A DNA stretch of 64,000 nucleotides from Carnobacterium_B sp045617425 (lineage in GTDB: Bacteria; Bacillota; Bacilli; Lactobacillales; Carnobacteriaceae): contig NZ_JAZLIO010000003.1 of NCBI RefSeq assembly GCF_045617425.1, positions 124,001 to 188,000 on the forward strand. Direction: 5' to 3'. Positions 33,714 through 42,699 of this stretch are shown in pieces. The translations under genes and the position numbers were made by a program. Each line of letters begins with the position of its first letter. The stretch's first letter is position 1. The notes beneath the pieces were generated by a model that worked only from the letters and a program-made list of their open reading frames with translations, did no database searches and was not told the origin of the DNA.

Positions 33714-34676
33714 ATGAAACGTATTGCTGTTTTGACAAGTGGTGGAGATGCTCCAGGAATGAATGCAGCTATTCGAGCTGTTGTGCGTAAAGGTCTTTAT
33801 GAAGGTATGGAAGTATATGGTATTAACTATGGCTATGCTGGTTTGGTAGCTGGTGATATACGTAAATTAACTCGTAGAGATGTAGGTGATAAGATTTCGA
33901 GAGGTGGAACTTTTCTCTATTCTGCTCGTTATCCTGAATTTGCTACTGAAGAAGGTCAATTAAAAGGTATTGAACAACTAAATAAATTTGGAATTGAAGG
34001 CTTAGTAGTTATTGGCGGAGACGGTTCTTATATGGGTGCTGCTGCTTTAACTAGACACGGCTATCCAACTGTAGCTTTACCAGGTACGATCGACAATGAT
34101 ATTCCAGGTACTGATTTTTGTATCGGTTTTGATACGGCTATAAACACTGTATTAGATTCTGTTGATAAAATCCGTGATACAGCAACAAGTCACGTGCGTA
34201 CTTTCATTATTGAAGTCATGGGACGTAATGCAGGAGATATCGCATTATGGACTGGTGTAGCAGGAGGAGCAGAACAAATTATTATTCCTGAAACAGAATT
34301 TAATATGGAAGAAATTGCAGGCACGATTCAAAAAGGTCGTGAACGTGGTAAAAAACACAGTATCATTATTTTAGCTGAAGGCGTAATGAACGGAAATGAC
34401 TTTGCAGATGAGTTATCAAAATTTGGTGATTATCAAGCTCGTGTTACGGTTCTAGGGCATGTTCAGCGCGGAGGTTCTCCAACTGCTCGTGATCGAGTAC
34501 TATCAAGTGTTTTTGGTGCGAGAGCTGTTGATTTATTAAAAGTTGGTAAAGGCGGATTATGCATAGGAATCGTAAACAATAAAATTGTTGAAAATGATAT
34601 TGTTGAAACCTTGAAAACAAAAAAACATATGCCTGATGTCAGCTTATACAAATTAAATCAAGAAATATCTTATTAA
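33714..34676 (+). CDS. pfkA: ATP-dependent 6-phosphofructokinase
   Basis: Phosphorylates fructose 6-phosphate in the committed step of glycolysis; tetrameric and allosteric. The 320-residue length is the standard bacterial PfkA. It starts MKRIAVLTSGGDAPGMNAAI; the ATP site IGGDGSYMGA (about 101), catalytic PGTIDNDIPGTD (about 124) and effector/substrate residues in EVMGRNAGDIALWTG (about 162) are present. Gly in GGDGS rather than Asp fits the ATP-dependent type. ATG follows GAGGTGAAG. pyk begins 58 bases later, the usual glycolytic pair. Confidence 0.97.
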   Translation: MKRIAVLTSGGDAPGMNAAIRAVVRKGLYEGMEVYGINYGYAGLVAGDIRKLTRRDVGDKISRGGTFLYSARYPEFATEEGQLKGIEQLNKFGIEGLVVIGGDGSYMGAAALTRHGYPTVALPGTIDNDIPGTDFCIGFDTAINTVLDSVDKIRDTATSHVRTFIIEVMGRNAGDIALWTGVAGGAEQIIIPETEFNMEEIAGTIQKGRERGKKHSIIILAEGVMNGNDFADELSKFGDYQARVTVLGHVQRGGSPTARDRVLSSVFGARAVDLLKVGKGGLCIGIVNNKIVENDIVETLKTKKHMPDVSLYKLNQEISY

Positions 34677-34734
34677 ACGAATTACAAACTTTAAAAAATT
34701 GTAATAAAAAATTGCTGTTGGGAGAGATAATAGA

Positions 34735-36492
34735 ATGAAAAAAACGAAGATTGTATGTACGATTGGTCCAGCAAGTGAAACAGTTGATCAACTGGTTCAA
34801 ATGATAGATGCAGGTATGAATGTAGCCCGCTTAAACTTTTCACATGGTGATTTTGAAGAGCATGGTGCGCGTATCCAAAACATTCGTGAAGCCTCAAAAC
34901 GTACTGGCAAAATGGTAGGAATTCTATTAGATACAAAAGGTCCTGAAATGCGTACACATAACATGAAAGATGGTCGTGTGGATTTTGAAGCAGGAGACGT
35001 TGTTCGCATCTCAATGACAGAAGTTGAAGGAACAAAAGAAAAATTCTCAATCAGTTACCCTGAGTTGATCAATGATGTAAACCCTGGAACTCACATCTTA
35101 TTAGATGATGGTTTAGTGGATCTTGAAGTAACAGATTTAGACCATGCAAATGGTGAAATTGTTGTATTAGTTAAAAATCCTGGAACATTGAAAAACAAAA
35201 AAGGTGTTAACGTACCAGGCGTATCTGTTAACTTACCAGGTATTACTGATAAAGATGCTGCTGATATTCGTTTTGGTTTAGAAAATGATATTGACTATAT
35301 TGCTGCAAGTTTTGTACGTCGTGCAAGTGATGTATTAGAAATCACACAAATTCTTGAAGAAGAAAACATGACACACGTTCAAATTATTCCTAAAATTGAA
35401 AACCAAGAAGGCGTAGATAACATTGACGAAATCTTGAAAGTTTCAGATGGATTAATGGTTGCACGTGGAGACTTAGGAGTTGAAATTCCAACAGAAGAAG
35501 TTCCTATTGTTCAAAAAGCACTTATCCAAAAATGTAATCAAGCTGGTAAGCCAGTTATCACAGCTACACAAATGTTAGACTCAATGCAACAAAATCCACG
35601 TCCAACTCGTGCGGAAGCAAGTGACGTTGCAAATGCTATCTTTGATGGTACAGACGCTATTATGCTTTCTGGAGAAACTGCTGCTGGGGATTACCCTATT
35701 GAAGCTGTACAAACTATGGCGCGTATCGCTATTCGTACAGAAGAAGCGTTAGTAAACCAAGATGCATTTGCATTAAAAGCTTACAGCCAAACAGATATGA
35801 CTGAAGCTATTGGTCAATCAGTAGGACATACTGCTCGTAACTTAAACATTCAAACAATTGTTGCAGCAACTGAATCTGGGCATACTGCACGTATGATTGC
35901 AAAATACCGTCCAAAAGCTAACATCGTTGCAGTTACCTTTACAGAACGTCAAATGCGTGGTTTAGCATTAACATGGGGTGTTTCTCCAGTTGTTTCTGAA
36001 AAACCTGGTTCAACTGATGATATGTTTAATCTTGCTACTAAAATCGCTCAAGAAACTGGATTTGCTTCAGCAGGAGATTTAATCATCATTACTGCTGGTG
36101 TGCCAGTTGGAGAACGTGGAACAACTAACTTAATGAAAATCCAATTAATTGGAACTAAATTAGCTAGTGGTCAAGGTGTAGGATCAGATGCTGTTATTGG
36201 TAAAGCAACTGTCGCAACAAGTGCTGATGAAGCAAATAAAAATGCTGTTGAAGGTGGAATTTTAGTTGTTAAAACAACAGATAAAGACTACTTGCCAGCA
36301 ATTGAAAAATCATCAGCTTTAGTAGTAGAACAAGGCGGTTTGACTAGTCATGCAGCTGTTATTGCTATTGCAATGAACATTCCTGTAATTGTGAATGTTG
36401 AAAATGCAACAACACTTATTAAAAATGATGAATTAATTACTGTTGACTCACGTCGCGGAATTGTTTACCGTGGAGCTACTACAGCAATCTAA
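34735..36492 (+). CDS. pyk: Pyruvate kinase with C-terminal PEP-utilising domain
   Basis: Transfers phosphate from phosphoenolpyruvate to ADP, the last step of glycolysis. The 585-residue protein has the canonical barrel and effector domains (1-475), with KTKIVCTIGPASE at the N-terminus, IIPKIENQEGVDN (catalytic Lys, about 221) and ARGDLGVEIP (about 243), plus the extra C-terminal domain (about 500-580) with GGLTSHAAVIA, resembling the phosphohistidine swivelling domain of PEP synthase and found in Bacillales. The Thr preceding Ser-His in that motif corresponds to the PEP-utiliser signature. ATG follows GGGAGAG. Co-transcribed with pfkA. Confidence 0.97.
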   Translation: MKKTKIVCTIGPASETVDQLVQMIDAGMNVARLNFSHGDFEEHGARIQNIREASKRTGKMVGILLDTKGPEMRTHNMKDGRVDFEAGDVVRISMTEVEGTKEKFSISYPELINDVNPGTHILLDDGLVDLEVTDLDHANGEIVVLVKNPGTLKNKKGVNVPGVSVNLPGITDKDAADIRFGLENDIDYIAASFVRRASDVLEITQILEEENMTHVQIIPKIENQEGVDNIDEILKVSDGLMVARGDLGVEIPTEEVPIVQKALIQKCNQAGKPVITATQMLDSMQQNPRPTRAEASDVANAIFDGTDAIMLSGETAAGDYPIEAVQTMARIAIRTEEALVNQDAFALKAYSQTDMTEAIGQSVGHTARNLNIQTIVAATESGHTARMIAKYRPKANIVAVTFTERQMRGLALTWGVSPVVSEKPGSTDDMFNLATKIAQETGFASAGDLIIITAGVPVGERGTTNLMKIQLIGTKLASGQGVGSDAVIGKATVATSADEANKNAVEGGILVVKTTDKDYLPAIEKSSALVVEQGGLTSHAAVIAIAMNIPVIVNVENATTLIKNDELITVDSRRGIVYRGATTAI

Positions 36493-36508
36493 TTACAATT
36501 AACTAAAC

Positions 36509-36556
36509 AAAACTCTCTTGAGGATTGATTTTAGATCCGATAGAGAGTTTTTTTTT
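36509..36556 (+). terminator. Intrinsic terminator after pyk
   Basis: AAACTCTCT pairs with AGAGAGTTT across a 22-base loop and is followed by a long T run. Confidence 0.85.
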
Positions 36557-36717
36557 GAGAAATTTATTATTTAGTTTACATAAAAAAAATATGGTAAACT
36601 TGTTTTAAATAAATTGTTCCTTACTTTCTATCTACTTCTTTTTCCTATAAAATGAAATAGATGGATCAGTAGAACAAAAAGGTACAGATTATTTTGAAAT
36701 ATATGGAGGAAAAAAAT

Positions 36718-37626
36718 ATGAATCAATCATTAGGAAAAGTCATTACAGGACTTGTTACAGATGTAAACGAGGACGCGTTTTTTATACAAAAAGATGGAGT
36801 AACTTATAAGTTAGATAAAGCAGAAGGAATGGAATACAAACTTGGAGATACCGTAGAAGGTTTTGCTTACATCTCAATGGATAAAGATTTTATGTTGACT
36901 CAAGACATACCTAAAGCTCAAGTTGGACATTACGCGTGGGGAACGGTTATAGATACACGTAAAGATCTAGGTGTATTTGTAGATGTAGGTTTACCTGATA
37001 AAGAATTAGTTGTTTCGCTTGACGAGTTGCCTACCATTAAACAATTGTGGCCTAAAAAAGGTGACCGTTTACTGATAACAATAAGAGTAGATGACAAAGA
37101 CCGCATGTGGGGAGAACTGGCAAGTGATGAAGTCTATCAATCGCTAGCAAAAAAAGGAACAGAAGAATTAATCAATCAAAATATTAAAGGAACAGCTTAC
37201 CGCCTGAAGATGATTGGAACTTTTATTTTGACAGAAGATAACCAAATTGGATTCATCCATCCTTCAGAACGTAAAGACGAACCTCGTTTAGGAGAAGTTG
37301 TATCTGGACGTGTCATAGGTGTCAGACCAGATGGTGTTATAAATGTATCTTTAATGCCACGTGCCTATGAAGCTATAGGAGACGATGCTGCAATGTTGAT
37401 GGCCATTTTAGAAAGAACAAAAACAGGTAGTTTCCCTTATACCGACAAAAGTTCGCCAGAAGATATTTCTGATCGATTTGGAATCAGTAAAGGTCAATTT
37501 AAGCGTGCTATTGGAAATTTAATGAAACAACGTTTAATCGTACAAGAAGATGGCGAAACAAAACTTGTTTCACCCGTAACTAAAGTAGAAAATGAAGAAG
37601 AACGAATAGAACTAGATAATGAATAA
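36718..37626 (+). CDS. cvfB: S1-domain RNA-binding protein, CvfB/YitL family
   Basis: A 302-residue CvfB-family protein: S1-like domains in the first ~215 residues (GKVITGLVTDVNEDAFFI, then the second with VGHYAWGTVIDTRKDLGVFV) and a C-terminal winged helix (SDRFGISKGQFKRAIGNLM, about 257). In Staphylococcus aureus CvfB binds RNA and affects virulence factor expression; the mechanism is not general knowledge. ATG 36718 follows TGGAGGA; the open frame from 36694 (TTG) is rejected. The 225-base gap before it holds the pyk terminator and an imperfect GTTTAC...GTAAAC repeat (36574-36599). Confidence 0.88.
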   Translation: MNQSLGKVITGLVTDVNEDAFFIQKDGVTYKLDKAEGMEYKLGDTVEGFAYISMDKDFMLTQDIPKAQVGHYAWGTVIDTRKDLGVFVDVGLPDKELVVSLDELPTIKQLWPKKGDRLLITIRVDDKDRMWGELASDEVYQSLAKKGTEELINQNIKGTAYRLKMIGTFILTEDNQIGFIHPSERKDEPRLGEVVSGRVIGVRPDGVINVSLMPRAYEAIGDDAAMLMAILERTKTGSFPYTDKSSPEDISDRFGISKGQFKRAIGNLMKQRLIVQEDGETKLVSPVTKVENEEERIELDNE

Positions 37627-37629
37627 TCT

Positions 37630-37668
37630 AAAGAAGGCAGTTCACAAAGTGTTCTTGCCTTCTTTTTG
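37630..37668 (+). terminator. Intrinsic terminator after cvfB
   Basis: AAGAAGGCA pairs with TGCCTTCTT, extended inward by imperfect pairing, then T residues. xerD follows immediately. Confidence 0.8.
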
Positions 37669-37713
37669 TATGTCACTCAATGTAGTATGTTTAATGTGAT
37701 AGAGGTGAAGAAA

Positions 37714-38604
37714 TTGAATGAAGATATAGAAGAATATATACGTTTTCTTACAATCGAACGTGGTCTTTCAAAAAATACAATTGAAAGCTATAAAAGAGAT
37801 ATCAAACAATATTTGGTTTTTATTGAACAAACTAAGGTAATCGAATGGAATCAAATTGATCGGTATACTGTGTTGTCATTTTTACAGAATTTAAAGGAGA
37901 AAGAAAAATCAGCAGGTACTATTATTCGAATGATTTCTTGCCTAAGACAATTCCATCAGTTTTTAAAACAGGAACAAATAGCTCAAAGTGATCCGATGTT
38001 ACATATCGACACGCCAAAGAAAGCACAAAAATTACCAAAAGTATTGTCAATCAAAGAAGTAGATCGTCTAATAGAAACTCCGAATACAGGAGTGACTTTA
38101 GGATTAAGAGATCGGGCCATGCTTGAAGTAATGTATGCAACTGGTTTGCGCGTTTCTGAATTAACAGAATTAAAATTAGATGATTTGCATTTATCACTTG
38201 GATTAATTCAAACAATTGGTAAAGGTGATAAAGAACGAATCATTCCCTTAGGAGATATGGCAATCACATGGATTGAAAAATATTTACGCTATAGTCGGAC
38301 AAAGTTAGAAAAAGAAGGTCAGCGTTCACCGTACTTATTTCTAAACCACCATGGGCGTAAATTAACCAGACAAGGTGTATGGAAAAACTTGAAAATAATC
38401 GTAAAAAACGCTGGGATTGAAAAAGAAGTGACACCTCATACCTTGCGTCATTCTTTTGCGACGCATTTATTAGAAAATGGTGCTGATTTAAGAGTGGTGC
38501 AAGAGTTGTTAGGTCATTCAGATATCTCCACAACTCAAATATATACACATATTACCAAACAAAGGATGTCAAGCGTTTACAAAACCTATCATCCCAGAGC
38601 TTGA
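37714..38604 (+). CDS. xerD: Site-specific tyrosine recombinase XerD
   Basis: Resolves chromosome dimers at dif together with XerC/XerS-type partner. The 296-residue protein has the SAM-like N-terminal domain (1-105) and the catalytic domain with Arg146 (TGLRVSEL), Lys170 (GKGDKERIIPL), His242 and Arg245 (HTLRHSF), a His in LGHSDISTTQ and the nucleophile Tyr in QIYTH. TTG 37714 is chosen because GAGGTG lies 6 bases before it and MNEDIEEYIRFLTIERGL is the family N-terminus; the frame is open to 37666 without a ribosome binding site. The dif-binding class, XerD rather than XerC, rests on overall similarity. Confidence 0.92.
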   Translation: MNEDIEEYIRFLTIERGLSKNTIESYKRDIKQYLVFIEQTKVIEWNQIDRYTVLSFLQNLKEKEKSAGTIIRMISCLRQFHQFLKQEQIAQSDPMLHIDTPKKAQKLPKVLSIKEVDRLIETPNTGVTLGLRDRAMLEVMYATGLRVSELTELKLDDLHLSLGLIQTIGKGDKERIIPLGDMAITWIEKYLRYSRTKLEKEGQRSPYLFLNHHGRKLTRQGVWKNLKIIVKNAGIEKEVTPHTLRHSFATHLLENGADLRVVQELLGHSDISTTQIYTHITKQRMSSVYKTYHPRA

Positions 38605-38651
38605 AAAATAAAGTATTCTGAGTTTTGCTCGCTTTATTGTGTACTTTTTAC

Positions 38652-38657
38652 TATAAT
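38652..38657 (+). promoter_or_regulatory. Candidate -10 of deoB-punA
   Basis: A perfect TATAAT 39 bases before deoB; the -35 is unclear (TTGCTC at 38625-38630 leaves a 21-base spacer). Confidence 0.35.
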
Positions 38658-38696
38658 GAAACTGTAGAAACCTATTATTAGGAGGATGAAGAACGA

Positions 38697-39866
38697 ATGT
38701 CATATAAAAGAGTGCATTTAATCGTTATGGATTCAGTTGGTATTGGTGAAGCGCCTGATGCTGATAAATTTAATGATTTAGGAAGCGATACTTTAGGTCA
38801 TATTGCGCAAGAGGCTGGCTTGACAATACCTCATTTAGAACAATTAGGGCTTGGAAATATAAAACCGTTGAAAGATGTTCGCAGTGTGGCAGATAGTTTA
38901 GGGTATTATACTAAATTAGAAGAAGTATCAGTAGGTAAAGATACGATGACTGGACATTGGGAAATTATGGGGCTGAATATTCAGACTCCATTTCGTGTTT
39001 TTCCAGAAGGTTTTCCAGAGGATTTATTAAAAAAAATTGAAGACTTTTCTGGTCGTAAAATTGTTGGAAATAAACCAGCAAGTGGGACAGCTATCCTTGA
39101 TGAATATGGACAGCACCAATTAGAAACAGGAGATTTGATTATCTATACGTCTGCAGATCCTGTGTTACAAATTGCAGCTCATGAAGAGGTTATCCCCTTA
39201 GAAGAGTTATACCGTATTTGTCAATTTGTAAGAGATATTACAAAAGAAGATCCTTACATGATTGGCAGAATTATTGCTCGCCCATATATTGGGAAACCAG
39301 GTAATTTCTCAAGAACAAGTGGACGTCATGACTATGCGTTAGATCCTTTTGGAAAAACCGTCTTAAATCATTTAAGCGAAGCTGGAAAAGAAGTAATTGC
39401 AATTGGTAAAATCAATGACATTTATAATGGAAAAGGAATTACTGATTCGTTACGTACGGAAGACAATATGGATGGTGTGGACAAATTATTGACCGTTATG
39501 GACAAAGATTTTGAAGGGCTTAGCTTCTTAAATCTTGTTGATTTTGATGCTAAGTTTGGGCATCGGCGTGATGTTGCTGGTTATGGTAAAGCAATAGATG
39601 AATTTGATAATCGAATTGATGAAATTGTTGGGAAATTAAAAGAAGACGATTTATTATTGATTACAGCTGACCACGGAAATGATCCGACAGCTCCTGGAAC
39701 AGATCATACAAGAGAATATGTTCCTTTACTAGCATATTCCCCTTCTATGAAAGCGCACGGAGAAATTCCTCAAGGACACTTTGCTGATATTGGAGCGACT
39801 ATTGCAGAAAACTTCAATGTTCAAGATACTGGTTTTGGGAAAAGTTTCTTAAAGGAATTAAACTAA
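38697..39866 (+). CDS. deoB: Phosphopentomutase
   Basis: Interconverts ribose (or deoxyribose) 1- and 5-phosphates, linking nucleoside breakdown to the pentose phosphate pathway. A 389-residue metal-dependent alkaline phosphatase-superfamily enzyme: VIVMDSVGIGEAPDA (metal Asp, about 8), GKDTMTGHWEIMG (phospho-Thr, about 81), KPASGTAILDEYG (about 124), HGNDPTAPGTDHTREY (about 327). ATG follows AGGAGGATG. Forms an operon with punA 23 bases downstream. Confidence 0.96.
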   Translation: MSYKRVHLIVMDSVGIGEAPDADKFNDLGSDTLGHIAQEAGLTIPHLEQLGLGNIKPLKDVRSVADSLGYYTKLEEVSVGKDTMTGHWEIMGLNIQTPFRVFPEGFPEDLLKKIEDFSGRKIVGNKPASGTAILDEYGQHQLETGDLIIYTSADPVLQIAAHEEVIPLEELYRICQFVRDITKEDPYMIGRIIARPYIGKPGNFSRTSGRHDYALDPFGKTVLNHLSEAGKEVIAIGKINDIYNGKGITDSLRTEDNMDGVDKLLTVMDKDFEGLSFLNLVDFDAKFGHRRDVAGYGKAIDEFDNRIDEIVGKLKEDDLLLITADHGNDPTAPGTDHTREYVPLLAYSPSMKAHGEIPQGHFADIGATIAENFNVQDTGFGKSFLKELN

Positions 39867-39889
39867 AAAAGAATTATTGGAGGACGGTT

Positions 39890-40711
39890 ATGACTACTGC
39901 ATTGTCAAATAAAATAAATGAAGCAAAAAATTATATCCTAGAAAAAGGCGTTCAAGATATCGAAATAGGCTTAATTTTAGGATCAGGATTAGGTGAATTG
40001 GGCGATGAAGTTGAAGATGCAATTGCGATTTCTTACAGTACAATTCCTCATTTTCCTGTTTCTACTGTAGAAGGTCATGCTGGACAATTAGTATATGGAA
40101 CACTTGGTGGTAAAAAAGTACTAGCTATGCAAGGACGTTTTCATTTTTACGAAGGTTACTCTTTAGAAGAAGTAACTTTCCCGATACGTGTAATGAAAGC
40201 TTTAGGTATTCATTCTCTAATCGTTACAAATGCAGCGGGTGGAGTTAACGCTGACTTTACACCTGGGGAATTAATGATGATTACAGATCAAATCAATTAT
40301 ACAGGTGTAAATCCTTTGATTGGACCAAATGATGCTTCTATGGGGCCACGCTTTACGGATATGAGCCATGCTTACGATGCAACGTATCAAGAAACAGTCC
40401 GTTCTGTGGCAAAAGATATGAATATCGACTTAAAAGAAGGTGTTTATATCGGGTTTTCTGGACCTACTTACGAAACACCTGCAGAGATAAGAATGGTTCG
40501 TCTTTTTGGAGCCGATGCAGTAGGGATGTCAACTGTTCCGGAAGTTATAGTAGCAAAACACGCCGATATGAAAGTAATCGGTATTTCATGTATCACTAAT
40601 TTAGCAGCAGGGATGCAGGCTCAATTAAATCATGAAGAAGTTGTTGAAACTACTCAACGTGTTAAACATACGTTTAAAGCATTCGTAAAAAATATCCTTT
40701 CAGAAATGTGA
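39890..40711 (+). CDS. punA: Purine nucleoside phosphorylase (PunA type)
   Basis: Cleaves inosine and guanosine with phosphate to give the base and ribose 1-phosphate, which DeoB converts to ribose 5-phosphate. The 273-residue trimeric-class (PNP-II) enzyme shows LGSGLGELG (phosphate loop, about 31), TVEGHAGQLVYG (about 61), MQGRFHFYEGYS (about 80), NAAGGVN (about 114) and MSTVPEVIVAKH (about 211). ATG follows TTGGAGG. The pair deoB-punA is a salvage operon ending at a long hairpin. Confidence 0.93.
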   Translation: MTTALSNKINEAKNYILEKGVQDIEIGLILGSGLGELGDEVEDAIAISYSTIPHFPVSTVEGHAGQLVYGTLGGKKVLAMQGRFHFYEGYSLEEVTFPIRVMKALGIHSLIVTNAAGGVNADFTPGELMMITDQINYTGVNPLIGPNDASMGPRFTDMSHAYDATYQETVRSVAKDMNIDLKEGVYIGFSGPTYETPAEIRMVRLFGADAVGMSTVPEVIVAKHADMKVIGISCITNLAAGMQAQLNHEEVVETTQRVKHTFKAFVKNILSEM

Positions 40712-40723
40712 TCAGACAAATAC

Positions 40724-40782
40724 AAAGAGAAACTGTAAAAATCTATGGTTTAATAGCCGTAATTTTAATCAGTTTCTCTTTT
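40724..40782 (+). terminator. Intrinsic terminator after punA
   Basis: AAAGAGAAACTG pairs with CAGTTTCTCTTT; the ~34-base loop is long, and T residues follow. Confidence 0.7.
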
Positions 40783-40816
40783 CTTCATCTTGTGATCAAG
40801 TTGGAGAATGAAGCGA

Positions 40817-40845
40817 TGTAGGCTTATTCAAGGTACAAGCCTACA
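40817..40845 (+). repeat. Inverted repeat directly upstream of the lysA promoter
   Basis: TGTAGGCTT (40817-40825) and AAGCCTACA (40837-40845) are exact complements with an 11-base loop. The right arm abuts the lysA -35. It may be an operator, or a second terminator for deoB-punA, since a T run begins 12 bases later. Confidence 0.65.
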
Positions 40846-40874
40846 TTGAGAAATGCTTTTTTTTGTGTTAAAGT
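40846..40874 (+). promoter_or_regulatory. Candidate promoter of lysA
   Basis: TTGAGA (40846-40851) and TAAAGT (40869-40874), spacer 17, with a TGT extension. No lysine riboswitch fits in the 46 bases before the start codon. Confidence 0.5.
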
Positions 40875-40920
40875 AAGTAAAGCAAAAAACAAGAGAAATT
40901 GAAATGAGGATAGTCGATTA

Positions 40921-42234
40921 ATGGATGAAAGATTACTAACGGGCACAATGAGAATGAATGAAGCTAACCATTTAGAAATTGGTGGCGTAGACACAGTTTC
41001 ATTGGTTGAAAAATATGGAACACCAGTCTACGTATATGATATTTCTCAAATAAAATACAAAGCACGTACATTCAAAAAGGCTTTTCAAGATCGTAACATT
41101 AAAGCTCAAGTTGCCTATGCCAGTAAAGCATTTTCTTGTTTGGCAATCTATCAGTTGATGGCAAAAGAAGAAATGTCATTAGATGTTGTTTCTGGTGGAG
41201 AATTATTTACAGCTATTCAAGCGGAATATCCAAATAAAAAAATTCATTTTCATGGGAACAATAAGTCAGATTCAGAAATTATTGCAGCTTTGGATTATGA
41301 CATTGGTTGTTTTGTTGTCGATAATTTTTATGAATTAAATAAATTGAATGAATATACTAAAAAACGCCAGCAAAAAGTGTCTATTCTATTACGGGTAACT
41401 CCTGGAGTCGAAGCTCATACTCATGAATACATTACCACTGGACAGACCGATTCTAAATTTGGATTTGATCTAGAAAATGGCCAAGCAAAACAAGCTTTAG
41501 AAATGTCCTTGGAAATGCCATATATCGATGTCCTGGGTTTGCATTGTCATATTGGTTCACAGATTTTTGAAACAGACGGCTTTAGTCTAGCGATTGATAA
41601 ACTAATGATGCAGTCAAAAGAATGGCAAGTATTGTTTGGTTTTCAATTGCGTGTTTTAAATGTCGGTGGAGGTTTTGGTATTAGATATACATCTGAAGAT
41701 GAACCATTGCCAATTGAAGATTATGTAAATAACTTAATTGATGAAGTTCAGTCTGTTTCAGAAAAAATTCAACTGCCCTTGCCTGAAATTTGGATTGAAC
41801 CAGGTCGTAGTCTAGTTGGTGATGCAGGGATAACCTTATATCAAGTCGGCTCGCAAAAAATGATACCTGATGTTCGAAACTACCTAGCCATTGATGGCGG
41901 TATGACGGATAACATCAGACCTGCCTTATACGATGCAAAATATACAGGAGTTTTGGCTAATCGTGTAGCAGATGCAGTAGAAGAAATTTACTCTATAGCC
42001 GGTAAATGTTGTGAGTCTGGCGATATGTTAATTTGGGACCTGCCACTGCCAAAAGCAGATGCCACTGATATTTTAGCTGTTTTTAGTACAGGGGCTTACG
42101 GTTATGCAATGGCCAGCAATTACAACCGCATTCCAAGACCACCAGTAGTATTTGTTGAAAATGGAAAAGATTTTTTGGCTATTAAGCGAGAAAGTTATGC
42201 AGACTTAATGAGATTAGAATGCTCTCTTTATTAA
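40921..42234 (+). CDS. lysA: Diaminopimelate decarboxylase
   Basis: PLP enzyme that converts meso-diaminopimelate to lysine, the last step of lysine synthesis. The 437-residue fold-type III protein has the PLP lysine in YASKAF (about residue 69), HCHIGSQI (about 209), NVGGGFGIRY (about 248), EPGRSLVGDAG (about 297) and GKCCESGDM (about 361) with the substrate-contacting Cys. ATG follows GAGGA with a 10-base gap. dapB is encoded at 60460, so part of the DAP pathway is within this window but in separate units. Confidence 0.96.
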   Translation: MDERLLTGTMRMNEANHLEIGGVDTVSLVEKYGTPVYVYDISQIKYKARTFKKAFQDRNIKAQVAYASKAFSCLAIYQLMAKEEMSLDVVSGGELFTAIQAEYPNKKIHFHGNNKSDSEIIAALDYDIGCFVVDNFYELNKLNEYTKKRQQKVSILLRVTPGVEAHTHEYITTGQTDSKFGFDLENGQAKQALEMSLEMPYIDVLGLHCHIGSQIFETDGFSLAIDKLMMQSKEWQVLFGFQLRVLNVGGGFGIRYTSEDEPLPIEDYVNNLIDEVQSVSEKIQLPLPEIWIEPGRSLVGDAGITLYQVGSQKMIPDVRNYLAIDGGMTDNIRPALYDAKYTGVLANRVADAVEEIYSIAGKCCESGDMLIWDLPLPKADATDILAVFSTGAYGYAMASNYNRIPRPPVVFVENGKDFLAIKRESYADLMRLECSLY

Positions 42235-42288
42235 TATAGATATGCGCTAATATTTAGTGTTGCAAGCTTAAGGCGCTAGGAGGAAATT

Positions 42289-42699
42289 ATGTTACTCGAT
42301 TACAAAAATGATTATGAAAAAATTTCAATGGGGTTGCTCTCATTTGTTCCAGACTTAAAAGACGTTTCACGTTTGAAAGATGAAATGGATTGGTATCAAA
42401 GTAAAGAAGATCGCAAACTTTATTTATGGAAAAGTGAGGACACTCAAGATATCGTAGGTGTAATAGGCGTAGAAATTGGAAACGATATGATATTGTTAAG
42501 ACATATCTCAATCAATCCCTCATATAGAAATGAAGGCATTAGTTATAAAATGTTAGAAGCTTTAGAGCATCGTTTCCTACAAAAAAAAATAATGGGAACA
42601 TTAGAAACGTCTGCTTTAGTTGCTAAGTGGGAACAAGAAAAAAGTAAACAGAACCAACAGCAGATCTTAGTATCTGATGATGAAAAAGGCGAGGGTTAG
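42289..42699 (+). CDS. ribT: GNAT acetyltransferase, RibT-like
   Basis: A 136-residue GNAT-fold protein resembling RibT, found at the end of the B. subtilis riboflavin operon next to scpA-scpB. The acetyl-CoA region corresponds to LLRHISINPSYRNEGISYKM (about 67-86), where the usual R/Q-x-x-G-x-G/A appears as RNEGIS. Residues 110-136 form a charged C-terminal tail. RibT has no firmly established reaction. The rib biosynthesis genes are absent here and only ribT remains beside scpAB; the stop codon directly abuts scpA. ATG follows AGGAGG. Confidence 0.8.
   Translation: MLLDYKNDYEKISMGLLSFVPDLKDVSRLKDEMDWYQSKEDRKLYLWKSEDTQDIVGVIGVEIGNDMILLRHISINPSYRNEGISYKMLEALEHRFLQKKIMGTLETSALVAKWEQEKSKQNQQQILVSDDEKGEG

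Noticed and set aside
40875..40920. Lysine riboswitch before lysA
   Set aside because: The space is far too short and the conserved L-box segments are missing.
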